Positions 63,613-64,000 of a DNA stretch of 64,000 nucleotides are shown here, in pieces. The stretch lies in NCBI GenBank assembly GCA_020912385.1, contig CP087215.1:1364001-1428000 (forward strand), written 5' to 3'. Positions within the stretch are counted from its first letter, which is position 1; each line of letters begins with the position of its first letter. The stretch is from Neofusicoccum parvum (lineage: Eukaryota > Ascomycota > Dothideomycetes > Botryosphaeriales > Botryosphaeriaceae). The notes beneath the pieces are model-generated. The model saw nothing but the letters and a program-made list of their open reading frames with translations, was not told where the DNA came from and did no database searches. A program made the position numbers and the translations under genes.

Positions 63613-64000
63613 ATGCCGTCCTTCGGCAGCAAACAGCATAGCCGATCCGTCAGCCACCCGTTCCCCTCCCTCTTCGGCGGCGGCAAGAAACCCAGGCCCA
63701 ACGGCTCTCCCAATGGCGACCAGCTCGACGGAGACGAACGGTACTACCAACACACAGCTTATGGCGAGCCTGGCTCTGGGAGGGGCCTCCCCGCGAGTGG
63801 CCGGCGCGAGGAGGAGACTGGCAACTGCATGACCTGCGACTCCAAGGTCAGGTACCCACGCGGCCTGACCACCTTCCGCTGCTCAGCATGCCTGACCGTC
63901 AACGACCTCGTTCCCGTGCGCCAGGAGCGGCCAGACCGCCAGCCCAACACCTACCCGGGCGCAGGACAGCCGAGGAGACCCATGCCGTTGACGGTGGACC
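63613..64000 (+). CDS. Probable HECT-type E3 ubiquitin ligase (Hul4-like), N-terminus only
   Basis: Open from ATG 63613 to the window end (129 codons visible). It starts MPSFGSKQHSRSVSHPFPSL, has a Gly/Pro-rich linker and then a zinc-binding four-Cys motif (CMTCDSKVRYPRG and FRCSACLTVNDL, residues about 75-100). This arrangement, a short basic start followed by a CxxC...CxxC ribbon, is what I recall for fungal Hul4/HulD proteins, whose HECT domain lies about 1000 residues further on, outside the window. The identification therefore rests on the ribbon alone. Another zinc-ribbon protein is possible. Confidence 0.5.
   Translation, partial: MPSFGSKQHSRSVSHPFPSLFGGGKKPRPNGSPNGDQLDGDERYYQHTAYGEPGSGRGLPASGRREEETGNCMTCDSKVRYPRGLTTFRCSACLTVNDLVPVRQERPDRQPNTYPGAGQPRRPMPLTVD

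Overview
The window is nuclear DNA of a filamentous ascomycete (Pezizomycotina; Dothideomycetes is my guess from gene style only). Introns are mostly 51-130 nt with GTRAGT-like donors and CAG/TAG acceptors. Proteins carry long Ser/Pro/Gln-rich extensions, and the families are fungal: PSP1, a PDK1-type kinase, a CHIP-type TPR/U-box protein, a SWIB-domain remodeller subunit, a Nce102-type MARVEL protein and a GT28 glycosyltransferase. Gene models below were spliced by hand; I checked reading frame and phase across every junction.

Layout. 1-9.3 kb: end of a short-chain dehydrogenase, a SET-domain protein, a small NTF2-like protein and a large GT28 glycosyltransferase. 11.2-13.5 kb: two minus-strand genes (low-complexity protein, MARVEL protein). 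13.5-19.7 kb: a long GC-rich stretch without a convincing gene, then PSP1, a coiled-coil protein, a J-domain protein and a PLOD-like type II membrane glycosyltransferase (to 32.9 kb). 33-36 kb: a 62-residue membrane microprotein and a stand-alone RNase H-like protein. 38-47.7 kb: PDK1-like kinase divergent from a disordered protein, then CHIP and ribosomal protein eL15. 48-57.3 kb: gene-poor segment with more membrane microproteins and a complete 5.1-kb LINE. 57.7-61.6 kb: SWIB protein divergent from a CodA-like amidohydrolase. The window ends in the N-terminus of a probable Hul4-like ubiquitin ligase.

The most unusual content is a family of at least four very small single-pass membrane proteins (34.4, 48.4, 50.1/55.5 and 56.7 kb). 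They share a hydrophobic helix, a Trp/Lys-rich juxtamembrane turn and a short tail; in three of them a phase-1 intron lies exactly before an Asp-[Val/Leu]-Glu tail motif. One member has been split by the LINE: the element sits inside this intron, flanked by a perfect 14-bp target-site duplication, and removing it restores a 54-nt intron, the same length as in the paralogue at 34.4 kb. The LINE reading frames are free of frameshifts but carry eleven in-frame TAG/TAA stops, as expected from CpA-to-TpA (RIP-like) mutation. A second repeat family, hairpins of about 75 bp with arms around TTGAAGCATTCGTCCGGATG, is scattered through non-coding DNA and one intron.
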